From the NCBI GenBank assembly GCA_015061315.1, contig SUWV01000004.1:62001-126000 (forward strand): 64,000 nt of DNA, given 5' to 3'. The stretch comes from Lentimicrobiaceae bacterium. Its GTDB lineage: Bacteria; Bacteroidota; Bacteroidia; Bacteroidales; F082. The translations under genes and the position numbers were made by a program. Of the stretch, positions 33,668 to 41,892 are shown piece after piece. The notes below the pieces were generated by a model. The model made no database searches. It was not told where the DNA came from and worked only from the letters and a program-made list of their open reading frames with translations. Positions within the stretch are counted from its first letter, which is position 1. Each line of letters starts with the position of its first letter.

Positions 33668-34217
33668 TGCTTACAAGAACGCAAATTATGAAGAAAAAAA
33701 TCTATTGGAACAATTATTCGGAAAAGAAATATTCAAACCCACAGATGTCAGAGAAAGAATAAAGACATTTGAAGAAGCCCTGAATGAATTAGAACTACGC
33801 AGTGCTGATGGTGATAAATACGCAGAATCATTATACGACGATTGGCACAATGTAATTACCGAGAACAATGATTTGACAGCTTTTCTAAAACTCCGAATCA
33901 TTACTGAAGCACTTAATGAAGGCTGGAAACCGCAATTCGTCGAAGATGAGCGCAGATGGTATCCTTACTTTAGACTTTATACCAAGGAAGAGATTGAGAA
34001 GATGGACGATGAAATAAAGGCTCGTGTGGTCGCTCGCTCGAGCAGCAATGCGTATGCGTATGGCGGCGTTTCGTATGCGAATGCGTTTAACGATTCTGCG
34101 TACGTGATCGCGAACTTCGGGTCTCGTCTTGCCTTCAAAACTGCAGAGCTTGCAGAATATGCAGGAAAACAGTTCATTGATATATATGCTGATTTCTGTT
34201 TCATTCCTAAAGAGTAA
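33633..34217 (+). CDS. Conserved phage protein of unknown function
   Basis: A 194-residue protein. The N-terminal half is helical and acidic (VRERIKTFEEALNELELR). The middle has WKPQFVEDERRWYPYFRLY. The C-terminal SSSNAYAYGGVSYANAFN linker, encoded by short GCGTATG-type repeats (about 34050-34095), precedes GSRLAFKTAELAEYAGKQF. I know this overall style from Bacteroides phages, but no biochemical role. Confidence 0.65.
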   Translation: MSIQLKKENVLNAYKNANYEEKNLLEQLFGKEIFKPTDVRERIKTFEEALNELELRSADGDKYAESLYDDWHNVITENNDLTAFLKLRIITEALNEGWKPQFVEDERRWYPYFRLYTKEEIEKMDDEIKARVVARSSSNAYAYGGVSYANAFNDSAYVIANFGSRLAFKTAELAEYAGKQFIDIYADFCFIPKE

Positions 34218-34225
34218 TAGCAGCT

Positions 34226-35098
34226 ATGCCAGAAGATGGTTGGATAAGATTATACAGAAGTCTCGAAAAGCATTGGTTGAACGAAAATCCAGAATATCTT
34301 GGATGGTGGATACAACTATTGCTTATGGCATCGTGGTATGACAAACAGGTCATACACGACTCCCATTTATTTATCTTACAACGAGGTCAATGTATAATTT
34401 CAGTGCCTACATTGATGAAGAAATGGGGTAAAAGCAAACCGACCATTATTAATTTTCTAAAAAGACTTGAATCAGACGGAATGATTACAAGAGAAGTCAT
34501 CTACAGGCAAACTCCCATCCTGACTATATGCAATTATAACAAGTATCAGGGTAAAAATGAAACATTAGGGGGTAAAGTTTACCCCCTAAACACGCAAACA
34601 CTTTACCCCCAAGTTGACAAGCAAAATAATGATATAAAAAATTATGAATCAAACAGTTTGGGAGTAAAACAAGAAAATGATTTTGACGGCTCACTTGACC
34701 CCCAAGTTTACCCCATAGTTGACCCATTTAAAGAAAATAAAGAATTAATTAATAACAACATTAATGCGCGTGCGCGCGAAGAAGATGATTTAAAAATTGA
34801 AAATTTAAAATCGCAACAAATATGGCTTGAGGCTATGGCGATGCGCTACAATTTCAGCAACACCCAAGAAGTAATCAAATGGCTTGACATTTTCGCTCTC
34901 GATGTGCAATGTCGAGAGAACAAACACAACAACATGGGTGATATGAAACGTCACTTCTGCGATTGGCTCCGAATCCAATTAGACAAGCAAAATCAAAAAA
35001 ATCAAAACAGAAATGGAAATCAACGAAACAAATATGATCAACGTCGAGGCAGTGAAGTCACAGCTACTTCAGCAAAAGACTTCGAAGACTCGTTTTAA
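34226..35098 (+). CDS. Phage replication initiator (DnaD/replisome-organiser type)
   Basis: A 290-residue protein. Residues about 1-110 form a winged-helix-like domain as in phage replisome organisers (GWIRLYRSLEKHWLNENPEY; PTLMKKWGKSKPTIINFLKRL). A variable linker is encoded by iteron-like repeats (34568-34725). The C-terminal domain (about 195-260) has WLEAMAMRYNFS and FCDWLRIQL. The gene overlaps that of the DnaC-like loader by 86 nt. Arrangement and internal repeats match lambda O-type initiators that bind an origin within their own gene. Confidence 0.75.
   Translation: MPEDGWIRLYRSLEKHWLNENPEYLGWWIQLLLMASWYDKQVIHDSHLFILQRGQCIISVPTLMKKWGKSKPTIINFLKRLESDGMITREVIYRQTPILTICNYNKYQGKNETLGGKVYPLNTQTLYPQVDKQNNDIKNYESNSLGVKQENDFDGSLDPQVYPIVDPFKENKELINNNINARAREEDDLKIENLKSQQIWLEAMAMRYNFSNTQEVIKWLDIFALDVQCRENKHNNMGDMKRHFCDWLRIQLDKQNQKNQNRNGNQRNKYDQRRGSEVTATSAKDFEDSF
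34568..34725. repeat. Iteron-like repeats, candidate phage origin
   Basis: A unit of about 17 bp, TTTACCCCCAAGTTGAC, recurs with small changes at 34602-34618, 34695-34710 (TTGACCCCCAAGTTTA) and 34707-34724 (TTTACCCCATAGTTGACC). An inverted pair, GGGGGTAAA (34568-34576) and TTTACCCCC (34578-34586), precedes them. All lie in the linker-coding part of the initiator gene. Confidence 0.65.
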
Positions 35099-35738
35099 AT
35101 GGCCACTAAGTCAGAAACAAGCAGAGGATTTATTGATGACCGCATATAAAGTGCAAGTCGAGAATCGTAATATGTCGTTCATCGATGACCACAAAACTAA
35201 TGACAATATCTCTAAAGTCGCCAAACATCTTGTTAATCCTAAGAAATTTGGTCTAATGCTCTGCGGAACATGCGGGAACGGAAAGACAACACTTATGTAC
35301 GCCATACAGTCAGCCACTGCCATGCTATCTAAAGCAGGTGCATTCAACGTGAAAATATTAGAAAAAGAAAAGACGATGTCGGGTGAATATGTTGACAGAT
35401 GGAATGAGTATGAGAATAAGATTAGTATCAATATCATTCATGTTAAGGAAATCATCGCCAAGAGTAAGGATTTTCACGAAATGGAAAATCTTAAAAACAA
35501 ACCATATCTCGGCATTGACGATATGGGTGTAGAACCCAAGGAGGTCCTTGACTACGGCAATGTATGTAATCCGGTTATTGACCTCATAGAATACCGATAT
35601 GACAAACAGCTAACGACATTCATTACAACAAATCTCACACCCGAAGAATTCAAAGACAAGTATGGCGAGAGAATAACTGACAGATTTAGAGAGATGATTG
35701 AAAAGATAGTGTTTAACGACGGAAGTTATAGGAGGTAA
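35013..35738 (+). CDS. DnaC-like helicase loader ATPase
   Basis: A 241-residue AAA+ protein with GTCGNGKTT (85-93) as Walker A, PYLGIDDMGVEP as Walker B, FITTNLTPEEF as sensor 1 and ERITDRFREM as the arginine-finger region. It corresponds to DnaC/lambda P-type loaders that place the host DnaB helicase at the origin. It overlaps the initiator gene, consistent with a shared translation unit. Confidence 0.85.
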   Translation: MEINETNMINVEAVKSQLLQQKTSKTRFKWPLSQKQAEDLLMTAYKVQVENRNMSFIDDHKTNDNISKVAKHLVNPKKFGLMLCGTCGNGKTTLMYAIQSATAMLSKAGAFNVKILEKEKTMSGEYVDRWNEYENKISINIIHVKEIIAKSKDFHEMENLKNKPYLGIDDMGVEPKEVLDYGNVCNPVIDLIEYRYDKQLTTFITTNLTPEEFKDKYGERITDRFREMIEKIVFNDGSYRR

Positions 35739-35740
35739 GA

Positions 35741-35908
35741 ATGGAGGAAAGGCAAATTGTCACAGCCGTGAAACTTATGCGAGAAGCACAGAAAGAATAT
35801 TTCCGCACGAGAAGTCATGACTCTTTAAGAAAAAGCAAGGCTTTGGAAAAACGAGTAGATGATATGATAGAAGAATATTTTAATCCAAAACAACTAGGAT
35901 TATTTTGA
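35741..35908 (+). CDS. Small phage protein
   Basis: A 55-residue charged helical protein (MEERQIVTAVKLMREAQKEY), with a strong AGGAGG site 5 bp before the ATG. It lies 2 bp after the loader gene and 1 bp before the next gene. Function unknown. Confidence 0.6.
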   Translation: MEERQIVTAVKLMREAQKEYFRTRSHDSLRKSKALEKRVDDMIEEYFNPKQLGLF

Positions 35909-35909
35909 T

Positions 35910-36077
35910 ATGAACAGAGATTATAGCTATTGCAGTGGCGTGACATGTGAGATACGCCAGAGTTGCAAAAGATACCTTCCTAACCCACCTGATATGGTGT
36001 TATTGTGGGTAGAACCGAAATACATAAAAGAATCAAAACAATGTAAAAATTATGTAAAAACAACAAAGGAGATGTAA
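35910..36077 (+). CDS. Small Cys-motif phage protein
   Basis: A 55-residue protein with four cysteines (YCSGVTCEIRQSCKRY, later KQCKN) that could bind zinc. Such CxxxxC proteins recur in Bacteroidetes phages. Function unknown. Confidence 0.6.
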   Translation: MNRDYSYCSGVTCEIRQSCKRYLPNPPDMVLLWVEPKYIKESKQCKNYVKTTKEM

Positions 36078-36078
36078 C

Positions 36079-36438
36079 ATGAACGCAGTAATAATGACAG
36101 AAGAGTACTGGGCAAACTCTCAATTTTCCGTTGCCCGTTATTGTGGTGGTCTCACAATCGGTGGTAAAAGTTACAAGATTGTTAACAAGCAAGGTGCGAC
36201 GATATTCGAGTTAAGCGACCCCTATAGTCCTTACTATGTCGGCGATGGCAACATGGCTATTCCACCAGGCGAACCCGCCGACCTTGTATTGGAAGAATGG
36301 ATACCATACTATAAGAAATTAGGCAGGGATAAAATCATTGAATGTGTAAAGAAAAACATGACACTTAAAGAAGTCAAAGAACTTTGTAAAAAGTCGAAAA
36401 GACAAAAAAGCATATCTAAAAACACTAACCAACAATAA
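36079..36438 (+). CDS. Phage protein of unknown function
   Basis: A 119-residue protein. The N-terminal part (WANSQFSVARYCGGLTIGGKSYKI cut by a beta turn) suggests a small beta fold, the centre is rich in Pro/Asp/Tyr, and the C-terminal part is a basic helix (VKELCKKSKRQK). It follows the Cys-motif gene by 1 bp. No family recognised. Confidence 0.6.
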   Translation: MNAVIMTEEYWANSQFSVARYCGGLTIGGKSYKIVNKQGATIFELSDPYSPYYVGDGNMAIPPGEPADLVLEEWIPYYKKLGRDKIIECVKKNMTLKEVKELCKKSKRQKSISKNTNQQ

Positions 36439-36456
36439 TTAAGAAAGGAAAAGAAT

Positions 36457-36684
36457 ATGGAAACAGAAAAAGGATTTTACATGGTGTTCATGGAAGGTGG
36501 CAACACACCGGCATACAAACATGCAGAAAAAGAAAGTGCGATTAAGGAAGCAAGAAGATTGGCTGAAACCCACAAAAAGAAAACATATCTCTTGGCAACG
36601 GTAACGTCATTTGAGTACGACTGTATCAAGATAAAAGAGGCAAATCCTTGTGATCTTAGAATTGAAGACGCTTTACCATTTTAA
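36457..36684 (+). CDS. Small phage protein
   Basis: A 75-residue protein with an alpha/beta pattern: FYMVFMEGGNTPAYKH, a basic helix (EARRLAETHKKK) and TYLLATVTSFE. The pattern resembles small single-domain proteins that modulate host enzymes, but no family is recognised. A short gap separates it from the methyltransferase. Confidence 0.55.
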   Translation: METEKGFYMVFMEGGNTPAYKHAEKESAIKEARRLAETHKKKTYLLATVTSFEYDCIKIKEANPCDLRIEDALPF

Positions 36685-36735
36685 GAGAAATCAGCGGAAA
36701 TAATCGGAAAATTTCCTCTAAAAATTAAAAAGAAC

Positions 36736-38334
36736 ATGAATTTACTATACATAGATTTATTCTGCGGTGCTGGCGGTACTTCTACAGGTGTCAACTCAGC
36801 GAGATTCAACGGTGAGCAATGCGCAAAGGTTATTGCTTGCGTGAACCACGACAAAAACGCCATTGCATCTCACGCTGCTAATCATCCTGATGCGCTGCAC
36901 TTCACAGAAGACATACGCACATTGGAATTGTCTCCGTTGGTTGCACACATCGAGAAATGCAAGGAACAGAATCCGAATGCTGTCATAGTGCTGTGGGCTT
37001 CGTTGGAATGTACCAATTTCAGCAAGGCGAAAGGCGGACAACCTCGTGATGCTGACAGCAGGACTCTTGCCGAACATCTGTTCAGATATATTGAAGCTAT
37101 AAATCCACACTATATTCAAATTGAAAATGTAGAGGAATTTATGTCATGGGGTGATGTGGATGATAAAGGAAAGCCTATTAGCAGAGATAAGGGGAGATGT
37201 TACATGCGTTGGGTTAACAAGGTTAAGAGTTACGGATATGATTATGATTTTCGTATTCTTAACGCCGCTAATTACGGCGCTTATACTTCACGGACGCGTT
37301 TCTTCGGAATATTCGCCATACACGGACTTCCTATCGTATTCCCGGAAGCTACGCATTGCAAGACTGGTTCAGACACCATTTTCGGTTCTTTGGAAAAATG
37401 GAAACCGGTAAAGGAATGTCTGGATCTTGAAGACGAGGGCGAATCAATCTTCGGACGCAAGAAACCTTTGGTGGAAGCAACATTGGAACGTATCTATGCA
37501 GGTCTGATAAAGTTTGTGGCAGGCGGTAAGGACGCATTTCTTGTCAAATGGAATTCTATGAATAAGAATGGCAAGTACCAAGCACCGAGCATTGACGAAC
37601 CATCACCTGTTGTGGCGACACAGAACAGATTGGGAATGGCGAAAGTGACATTCCTGTCAAAGCAGTATTCAGGACATCCAGACAGCAAGAACCATTCTAT
37701 AGAAGGTCCTGCAGGAACAATCACAACTATAGATCATCATGCGTTCGTATCTGCGTATTACGGCAATGGTCATAACCATTCTTGCGACAATCCCTCTCCA
37801 ACATTGACTACAAAGGACCGTCTTTCGCTAATCCAACCGGAATATTTTATGGATATGCAATACGGCAACGGGACTCCAAGCGATATAGAATCACCTGCCA
37901 ATACTGTAACTACCACACCCAAATTCAATCTTGTCACTGTTCAGCGACATTATCTGATGAATCCTCAGTACAAGTCTAAAGGTGGTTCAATTGAAAAACC
38001 TTGCTTCACTCTTATAGCAAGAATGGATAAAATGCCTCCTTATTTGGTTGCTACGGAAAGTGGGGAAGCTGCTATCGAAGTGTATTCTACTGATAGTCCA
38101 ATGACGGCAAAGATAAAGGAGTTTATGGCTATGTATAGAATCATAGACATAAAGATGAGAATGCTGAAGATTATTGAACTTAAAAAAATAATGGGCTTTC
38201 CTGAAGACTATGTTCTTGTCGGAACTCAGGCAGAGCAGAAGAAGTATATCGGCAACGCTGTAGAAGTTACCATTGCACGAGTATGGTGTGAAGCGTTGAT
38301 AAAGAAAATAATTGAAGTTAAAAAAGTAGCATGA
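36736..38334 (+). CDS. C5-cytosine DNA methyltransferase
   Basis: A 532-residue Dcm-type enzyme. Motif I FCGAGGTSTG (9-18), motif VI ENVEEF (130-135), motif VIII SRTRFFG and the C-terminal motif X-like YIGNAVEV are clear. The motif IV region reads SLECTNFSKAKGG with Cys92; Glu91 replaces the usual Pro of the PC dipeptide, so catalysis needs checking. The large region between motifs VIII and IX (about 230-470) holds repeated H-x-H and SPTLTT-like segments and would be the target-recognition domain. It likely protects phage DNA from host restriction. Confidence 0.85.
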   Translation: MNLLYIDLFCGAGGTSTGVNSARFNGEQCAKVIACVNHDKNAIASHAANHPDALHFTEDIRTLELSPLVAHIEKCKEQNPNAVIVLWASLECTNFSKAKGGQPRDADSRTLAEHLFRYIEAINPHYIQIENVEEFMSWGDVDDKGKPISRDKGRCYMRWVNKVKSYGYDYDFRILNAANYGAYTSRTRFFGIFAIHGLPIVFPEATHCKTGSDTIFGSLEKWKPVKECLDLEDEGESIFGRKKPLVEATLERIYAGLIKFVAGGKDAFLVKWNSMNKNGKYQAPSIDEPSPVVATQNRLGMAKVTFLSKQYSGHPDSKNHSIEGPAGTITTIDHHAFVSAYYGNGHNHSCDNPSPTLTTKDRLSLIQPEYFMDMQYGNGTPSDIESPANTVTTTPKFNLVTVQRHYLMNPQYKSKGGSIEKPCFTLIARMDKMPPYLVATESGEAAIEVYSTDSPMTAKIKEFMAMYRIIDIKMRMLKIIELKKIMGFPEDYVLVGTQAEQKKYIGNAVEVTIARVWCEALIKKIIEVKKVA

Positions 38335-38350
38335 TGAAAATTTGTTAAGT

Positions 38351-38821
38351 ATGAAAACGTATGTGATAACACTCTCAAAGACATTCCCTAAGACACACAG
38401 ACGTGCAGGAGAGCCTACGAATTTTCGTACCTTATTTGAAACAGGCGTGAAAAAACATACAATAAGGGCAAATTATCCTCTTTGGGCAAAGCGTATTAAG
38501 GAAATACAGGACGGCGAAGCCTGTATTTCAATAAGACAATGGTCGGGTAAACCTTATGCTTCCAAACAGGAAGAGATATGTCGTTTAACAGCTGATAATG
38601 GCGTAGGAATCCAAAAGGTATTTATAAATCCTAATATGTTTAACCCAGAACTGTTAGTTGCATCTTTAGACAGAGAGGGTAATGGTTTTAACACGGCATT
38701 GTCATCAGGATTCCTTGCAGAATACGACGGACTTCCTTTTCTTGATTGGCATGATTGGTTTAAAAATTATGACCATAGTCAACCTTTTGCAATAATTCAT
38801 TTCACAGAATTTAGATATTGA
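38351..38821 (+). CDS. ASCH/PUA-like protein, copy 1
   Basis: A 156-residue protein from the ATG at 38351. KHTIRANYPLWAKRI, the hallmark-like SIRQWSGKPYASKQ and the C-terminal FAIIHFTEFRY fit a PUA/ASCH-type beta barrel that binds RNA or modified nucleotides. A paralogue lies at 39402-39878, with a Dam-type methyltransferase gene between. The family assignment is tentative. It lies 16 bp after the C5 methyltransferase gene. Confidence 0.65.
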   Translation: MKTYVITLSKTFPKTHRRAGEPTNFRTLFETGVKKHTIRANYPLWAKRIKEIQDGEACISIRQWSGKPYASKQEEICRLTADNGVGIQKVFINPNMFNPELLVASLDREGNGFNTALSSGFLAEYDGLPFLDWHDWFKNYDHSQPFAIIHFTEFRY

Positions 38822-38829
38822 GATACATT

Positions 38830-39255
38830 ATGAATACTGATATAATGTTTTCTTCAAAAACGGACTTATGGGAAACGCCACAGTCGTTTTATGATGAACT
38901 CGACAAAGAGTTTCAATTTACATTAGATCCGTGCGCTACTCCAGAAAATGCGAAGTGTGAAATGTTTTTCACAAAGGAAATGAATGGCTTAACTCAAAAT
39001 TGGGGGGGGGGTAACAGCGTCTTCTGTAACCCTCCATACGGAAAGGAAATTGGTAAATGGGTCAAGAAGGCTTATGAGGAAAGCAAAAAAAACGATACAA
39101 CAGTTGTGATGCTTATTCCGGCCCGTACAGACACGGCTTATTTCCATGATTATATCTATCATAAAGCTAAAGAGATTAGGTTTGTGAAAGGAAGATTAAA
39201 GTTCGGACAAAGTAAAAACGCAGCACCATTCCCTTCAATGGTAGTGGTGTTCTAA
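38830..39255 (+). CDS. Phage Dam-type N6-adenine methyltransferase with G10 tract
   Basis: A 141-residue protein from the ATG at 38830, matching the compact phage Dam family (DNA N-6-adenine methyltransferase). It has WETPQSFYDELDKEF, LDPCATPENAKC, the catalytic CNPPYG motif, MLIPARTDTAYFHDY and FVKGRLKFG. A run of ten G (39002-39011) just before the catalytic motif encodes W-G-G-G. Loss or gain of one G would remove the catalytic NPPY. The gene is in frame as given. Confidence 0.85.
   Translation: MNTDIMFSSKTDLWETPQSFYDELDKEFQFTLDPCATPENAKCEMFFTKEMNGLTQNWGGGNSVFCNPPYGKEIGKWVKKAYEESKKNDTTVVMLIPARTDTAYFHDYIYHKAKEIRFVKGRLKFGQSKNAAPFPSMVVVF
39002..39011 (+). repeat. G10 homopolymer in the Dam-type gene
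   Basis: Ten consecutive G in a genome where runs of G longer than five are otherwise rare in coding DNA. It is a classic substrate for slipped-strand mispairing. Confidence 0.85.
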
Positions 39256-39283
39256 AAAAGATAATAATCAAAAACGCAAAGAA

Positions 39284-39394
39284 ATGACACAACAACAGAT
39301 AGATAAATTGATGAACAGCAAGGAATTTAACGATGCGGCATTCTATCTCGGAGGAAACAGACGAGCACCTCAAGATATAACAATTTTAAAATAA
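39284..39394 (+). CDS. Very small phage protein
   Basis: A 36-residue frame (MTQQQIDKLMNSKEF ... RRAPQDITILK) between two modification-block genes, ending 7 bp before the next ATG. Spacing supports it; no family is recognised. Confidence 0.45.
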   Translation: MTQQQIDKLMNSKEFNDAAFYLGGNRRAPQDITILK

Positions 39395-39401
39395 CTGATT
39401 T

Positions 39402-39878
39402 ATGACAACACAAGAGAAAGAAAAAACAGTAGTGATAACACTTGCTAAGAAGTTCTTTGCCAAACATATTTCCTCTGGAAAAAATACGAATTTTCGTAAA
39501 CATTTGGAAGAAGGCAGAAAGATTCATACCATCAGAAGCAATTACGACATGTGGAGCCACGACATCAATAAAATTAACAATGGAGGTTATGTCTTATCAA
39601 TAAGACAATGGCAGGATAAGCCGTATAGAAGCAGACAAGAGGAAATAAAGCGTCTTAGCAAGGTGGGGTATGAACGCATAACCATGGAGTATAACCCAGA
39701 TACCAAAGAAATCAAAGCCATCATCAACGGCAGGCAATATCTTGATGTAAGGAAAATAGCAGAGAATGATGGTCTAAGATGGGAAGATTTTACCGATTGG
39801 TTTTTCGGACAGGGAATGAAGAAGACATTATTTCAAGGCATAATTATTCATTTCACCGATTTCAGATATCAGCGATAG
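39402..39878 (+). CDS. ASCH/PUA-like protein, copy 2
   Basis: A 158-residue paralogue of the protein at 38351-38821. Shared elements in order are V-I-T-L-[AS]-K, TNFR, [IK]HTIR-N-Y, SIRQW-KPY-S-QEEI, W-F and IIHFT-FRY. The middle differs, as expected for a ligand-contact region. A role in recognising modified bases or RNA is inferred from fold and neighbourhood only. Confidence 0.65.
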   Translation: MTTQEKEKTVVITLAKKFFAKHISSGKNTNFRKHLEEGRKIHTIRSNYDMWSHDINKINNGGYVLSIRQWQDKPYRSRQEEIKRLSKVGYERITMEYNPDTKEIKAIINGRQYLDVRKIAENDGLRWEDFTDWFFGQGMKKTLFQGIIIHFTDFRYQR

Positions 39879-39982
39879 AATATACTTTAATATGGGGTAT
39901 GTATGTATTAATATAAATACTTATCTATTTATAAAAGAAGTCAAAAAAACAAAAAAATAATAAACATTAAAATCTATAAGTC

Positions 39983-40333
39983 ATGTTAAATAAAGCACAG
40001 GTAATAGGCAATCTTGGTAATGATCCTAAAATATCTTTAATAAACAATAATCAGACAAAAGTAGCTAACTTCACTGTAGCAACGACTGAAAGAGGATATA
40101 CGTCGCAAGACGGAATTTATGTACAAGGCAAGACAGAATGGCATAATATAGTCTGTTTCGGCAAGTTAGCAGATGTCATCAGCAGATACACAAAGAAAGG
40201 GTCAAGGATTTTCATTGAGGGTAAGATGAGAACTCGCAGTTATGTTGACAATAACGGTATCAAGCGCAACATTATGGAAATCAATGCAGAAAACGTAGTT
40301 TTGTTGGATAATCGTAATATGCAGCAACAGTAA
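39983..40333 (+). CDS. ssb: Single-stranded DNA-binding protein
   Basis: A 116-residue SSB: KAQVIGNLGNDPKI at the N-terminus, VANFTVATTERG, TEWHNIVCFGKLAD, YTKKGSRIFIEGKM and the closing MEINAENVVLLD strand of the OB fold. The usual acidic C-terminal tail (DDDIPF-like) is missing, so the phage SSB may not recruit host SSB partners. It follows a 104-bp gap and precedes a strong hairpin. Confidence 0.9.
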   Translation: MLNKAQVIGNLGNDPKISLINNNQTKVANFTVATTERGYTSQDGIYVQGKTEWHNIVCFGKLADVISRYTKKGSRIFIEGKMRTRSYVDNNGIKRNIMEINAENVVLLDNRNMQQQ

Positions 40334-40345
40334 TCATTTTTTTAT

Positions 40346-40378
40346 AATCAAAAGTGTGCTTGATAAGCACTTTTGATT
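40346..40378 (+). terminator. Strong hairpin after ssb, then a possible promoter
   Basis: AATCAAAAGTG (40346-40356) pairs with CACTTTTGATT (40368-40378). Only a weak T-run follows. TAAATTTG (40378-40385) right after it fits a -7 box, so the downstream symporter may have its own start of transcription. Confidence 0.6.
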
Positions 40379-40434
40379 AAATTTGCAAAGTTCAAAATGT
40401 TACAAATGTTACAATATTTAAAAATCTCAGAAAA

Positions 40435-41874
40435 ATGAATGTATTAACACAGGGTGAAGGTCTGATGCTAATCATAATATTCTTTATGATTATGACTATT
40501 GCATTGCTATTTATCAAGGGCAAAAAACAGACAAAGGAAGAGTTTTTGGTCGCAGATCATTCTGCACCATGGTTACTAACAGCATTTTCTATGGCTGCAA
40601 CATGGGTATGGGCTCCGTCAATGTTCACAGCAGCAGAAAAGGCATACACACAAGGATTAGCGGGTGTATTTTGGTTCGTTGTTCCGAATGTACTAACATT
40701 TGTGCTGTTTGCCTTTTTTGCAGATAAAATGAGAACGCTCCGTCCTAATGGATGGACGTTCTCTGACTATATAAGAGAACAATATAGCGACAGAGCGCAC
40801 AATATGTTCCTGATAGAAAGTTTCGGATTACAGATTTGCTCACTTGCGGTCCAGCTGCTTGCAGGAGCAACAATTTTTCATAAGGTTACTGGTTTGCCAT
40901 TCTTTTGGGTGACTGTGATATTTGCTTTAATACCTCTACTTTACTCCATGACCAAAGGCATAAGAGGGAATATTGTCACAGATATGGTTAAGATGGGACT
41001 AATACTTATAGTTTTGATTCTCGGTCTGCCGATACTGACCTATAACGCAGGTTTCGACTCGTTAGTCAATGGTCTTGGTGGCATCAGCGGAGATTTCAGA
41101 AACTTATTCGATGACAATGGCATTTCTGTAATGCTTTCATTCGGTATCCCTACAACTATAGGTCTTCTGTCAGGAACATTCGGAGATCAGATGTTTTGGC
41201 AGAGGACTTTCTGTGTTGAGCGAAAACAGATCAAACGAACCATGATAACGGCTTCTCTGATTTTTGCTGTAGTACCCATTTCTTTGTCCTGCTTTGGCTT
41301 TTTTGCCGCAGGTACTGGTTTAGATATATCCGACACACAACTCGTCAATGTAGGGGCTGTAATAGCATTTGCGCCAAAATGGTTTTTATACTTATTTTTC
41401 ATTCTTATCCTTTGCGGTCTCATATCTACTGTCGATAGTATTCTTTGCGCTGTATCATCAGTAGCCGGACACGACATCGTGATGCGTATATCGGAAATGT
41501 ACGGTCCCAAAAGTATTGGCGCAATCAAAATTGGAAGACGAATACTTAGTTCGGTGAATATAGCACGTATCGCAATGGTGATTGTCGCTATCCTTGCTAT
41601 CGGTGTGGCAAACATTCCAGGCATACAAATAACATATCTATTTCTATTCTACGGCACATTACGCAGTTCTGTAATGCTTCCTACAATTTTCGCTATTAAA
41701 GGATATAAGATGAGCGAAAGCGGATTGTATTATGGCATTGTAGCAAGCTTATGTATTGGTCTTCCAATATTTGCCATCGGCAACCTTAACGGTTGGGTAC
41801 CTCTGATTGTAGCCGGCTCATTACTCACTATAGGATTATCGGGCATCATATCAATAACAAAAAAAGATTATTAA
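40435..41874 (+). CDS. Sodium:solute symporter family transporter
   Basis: A 479-residue integral membrane protein with about 13 hydrophobic segments and the SSS-family layout: FLVADHSAPWLLTAFSMAATW (TM2-TM3), LRPNGWTFSDYIREQY, SFGIPTTIGLLSGTFGDQMFWQR and LCGLISTVDSILCAVSSVAGHD near the Na-binding site. It would import a small solute with Na+. The substrate is unknown; nucleobase, urea or amino-acid branches are possible. It is an unusual gene for a phage and is followed at 18 bp by an outer-membrane-like protein, suggesting cargo expressed from its own promoter. Confidence 0.85.
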   Translation: MNVLTQGEGLMLIIIFFMIMTIALLFIKGKKQTKEEFLVADHSAPWLLTAFSMAATWVWAPSMFTAAEKAYTQGLAGVFWFVVPNVLTFVLFAFFADKMRTLRPNGWTFSDYIREQYSDRAHNMFLIESFGLQICSLAVQLLAGATIFHKVTGLPFFWVTVIFALIPLLYSMTKGIRGNIVTDMVKMGLILIVLILGLPILTYNAGFDSLVNGLGGISGDFRNLFDDNGISVMLSFGIPTTIGLLSGTFGDQMFWQRTFCVERKQIKRTMITASLIFAVVPISLSCFGFFAAGTGLDISDTQLVNVGAVIAFAPKWFLYLFFILILCGLISTVDSILCAVSSVAGHDIVMRISEMYGPKSIGAIKIGRRILSSVNIARIAMVIVAILAIGVANIPGIQITYLFLFYGTLRSSVMLPTIFAIKGYKMSESGLYYGIVASLCIGLPIFAIGNLNGWVPLIVAGSLLTIGLSGIISITKKDY

Positions 41875-41892
41875 CCTTTAAAATTCATTAAA

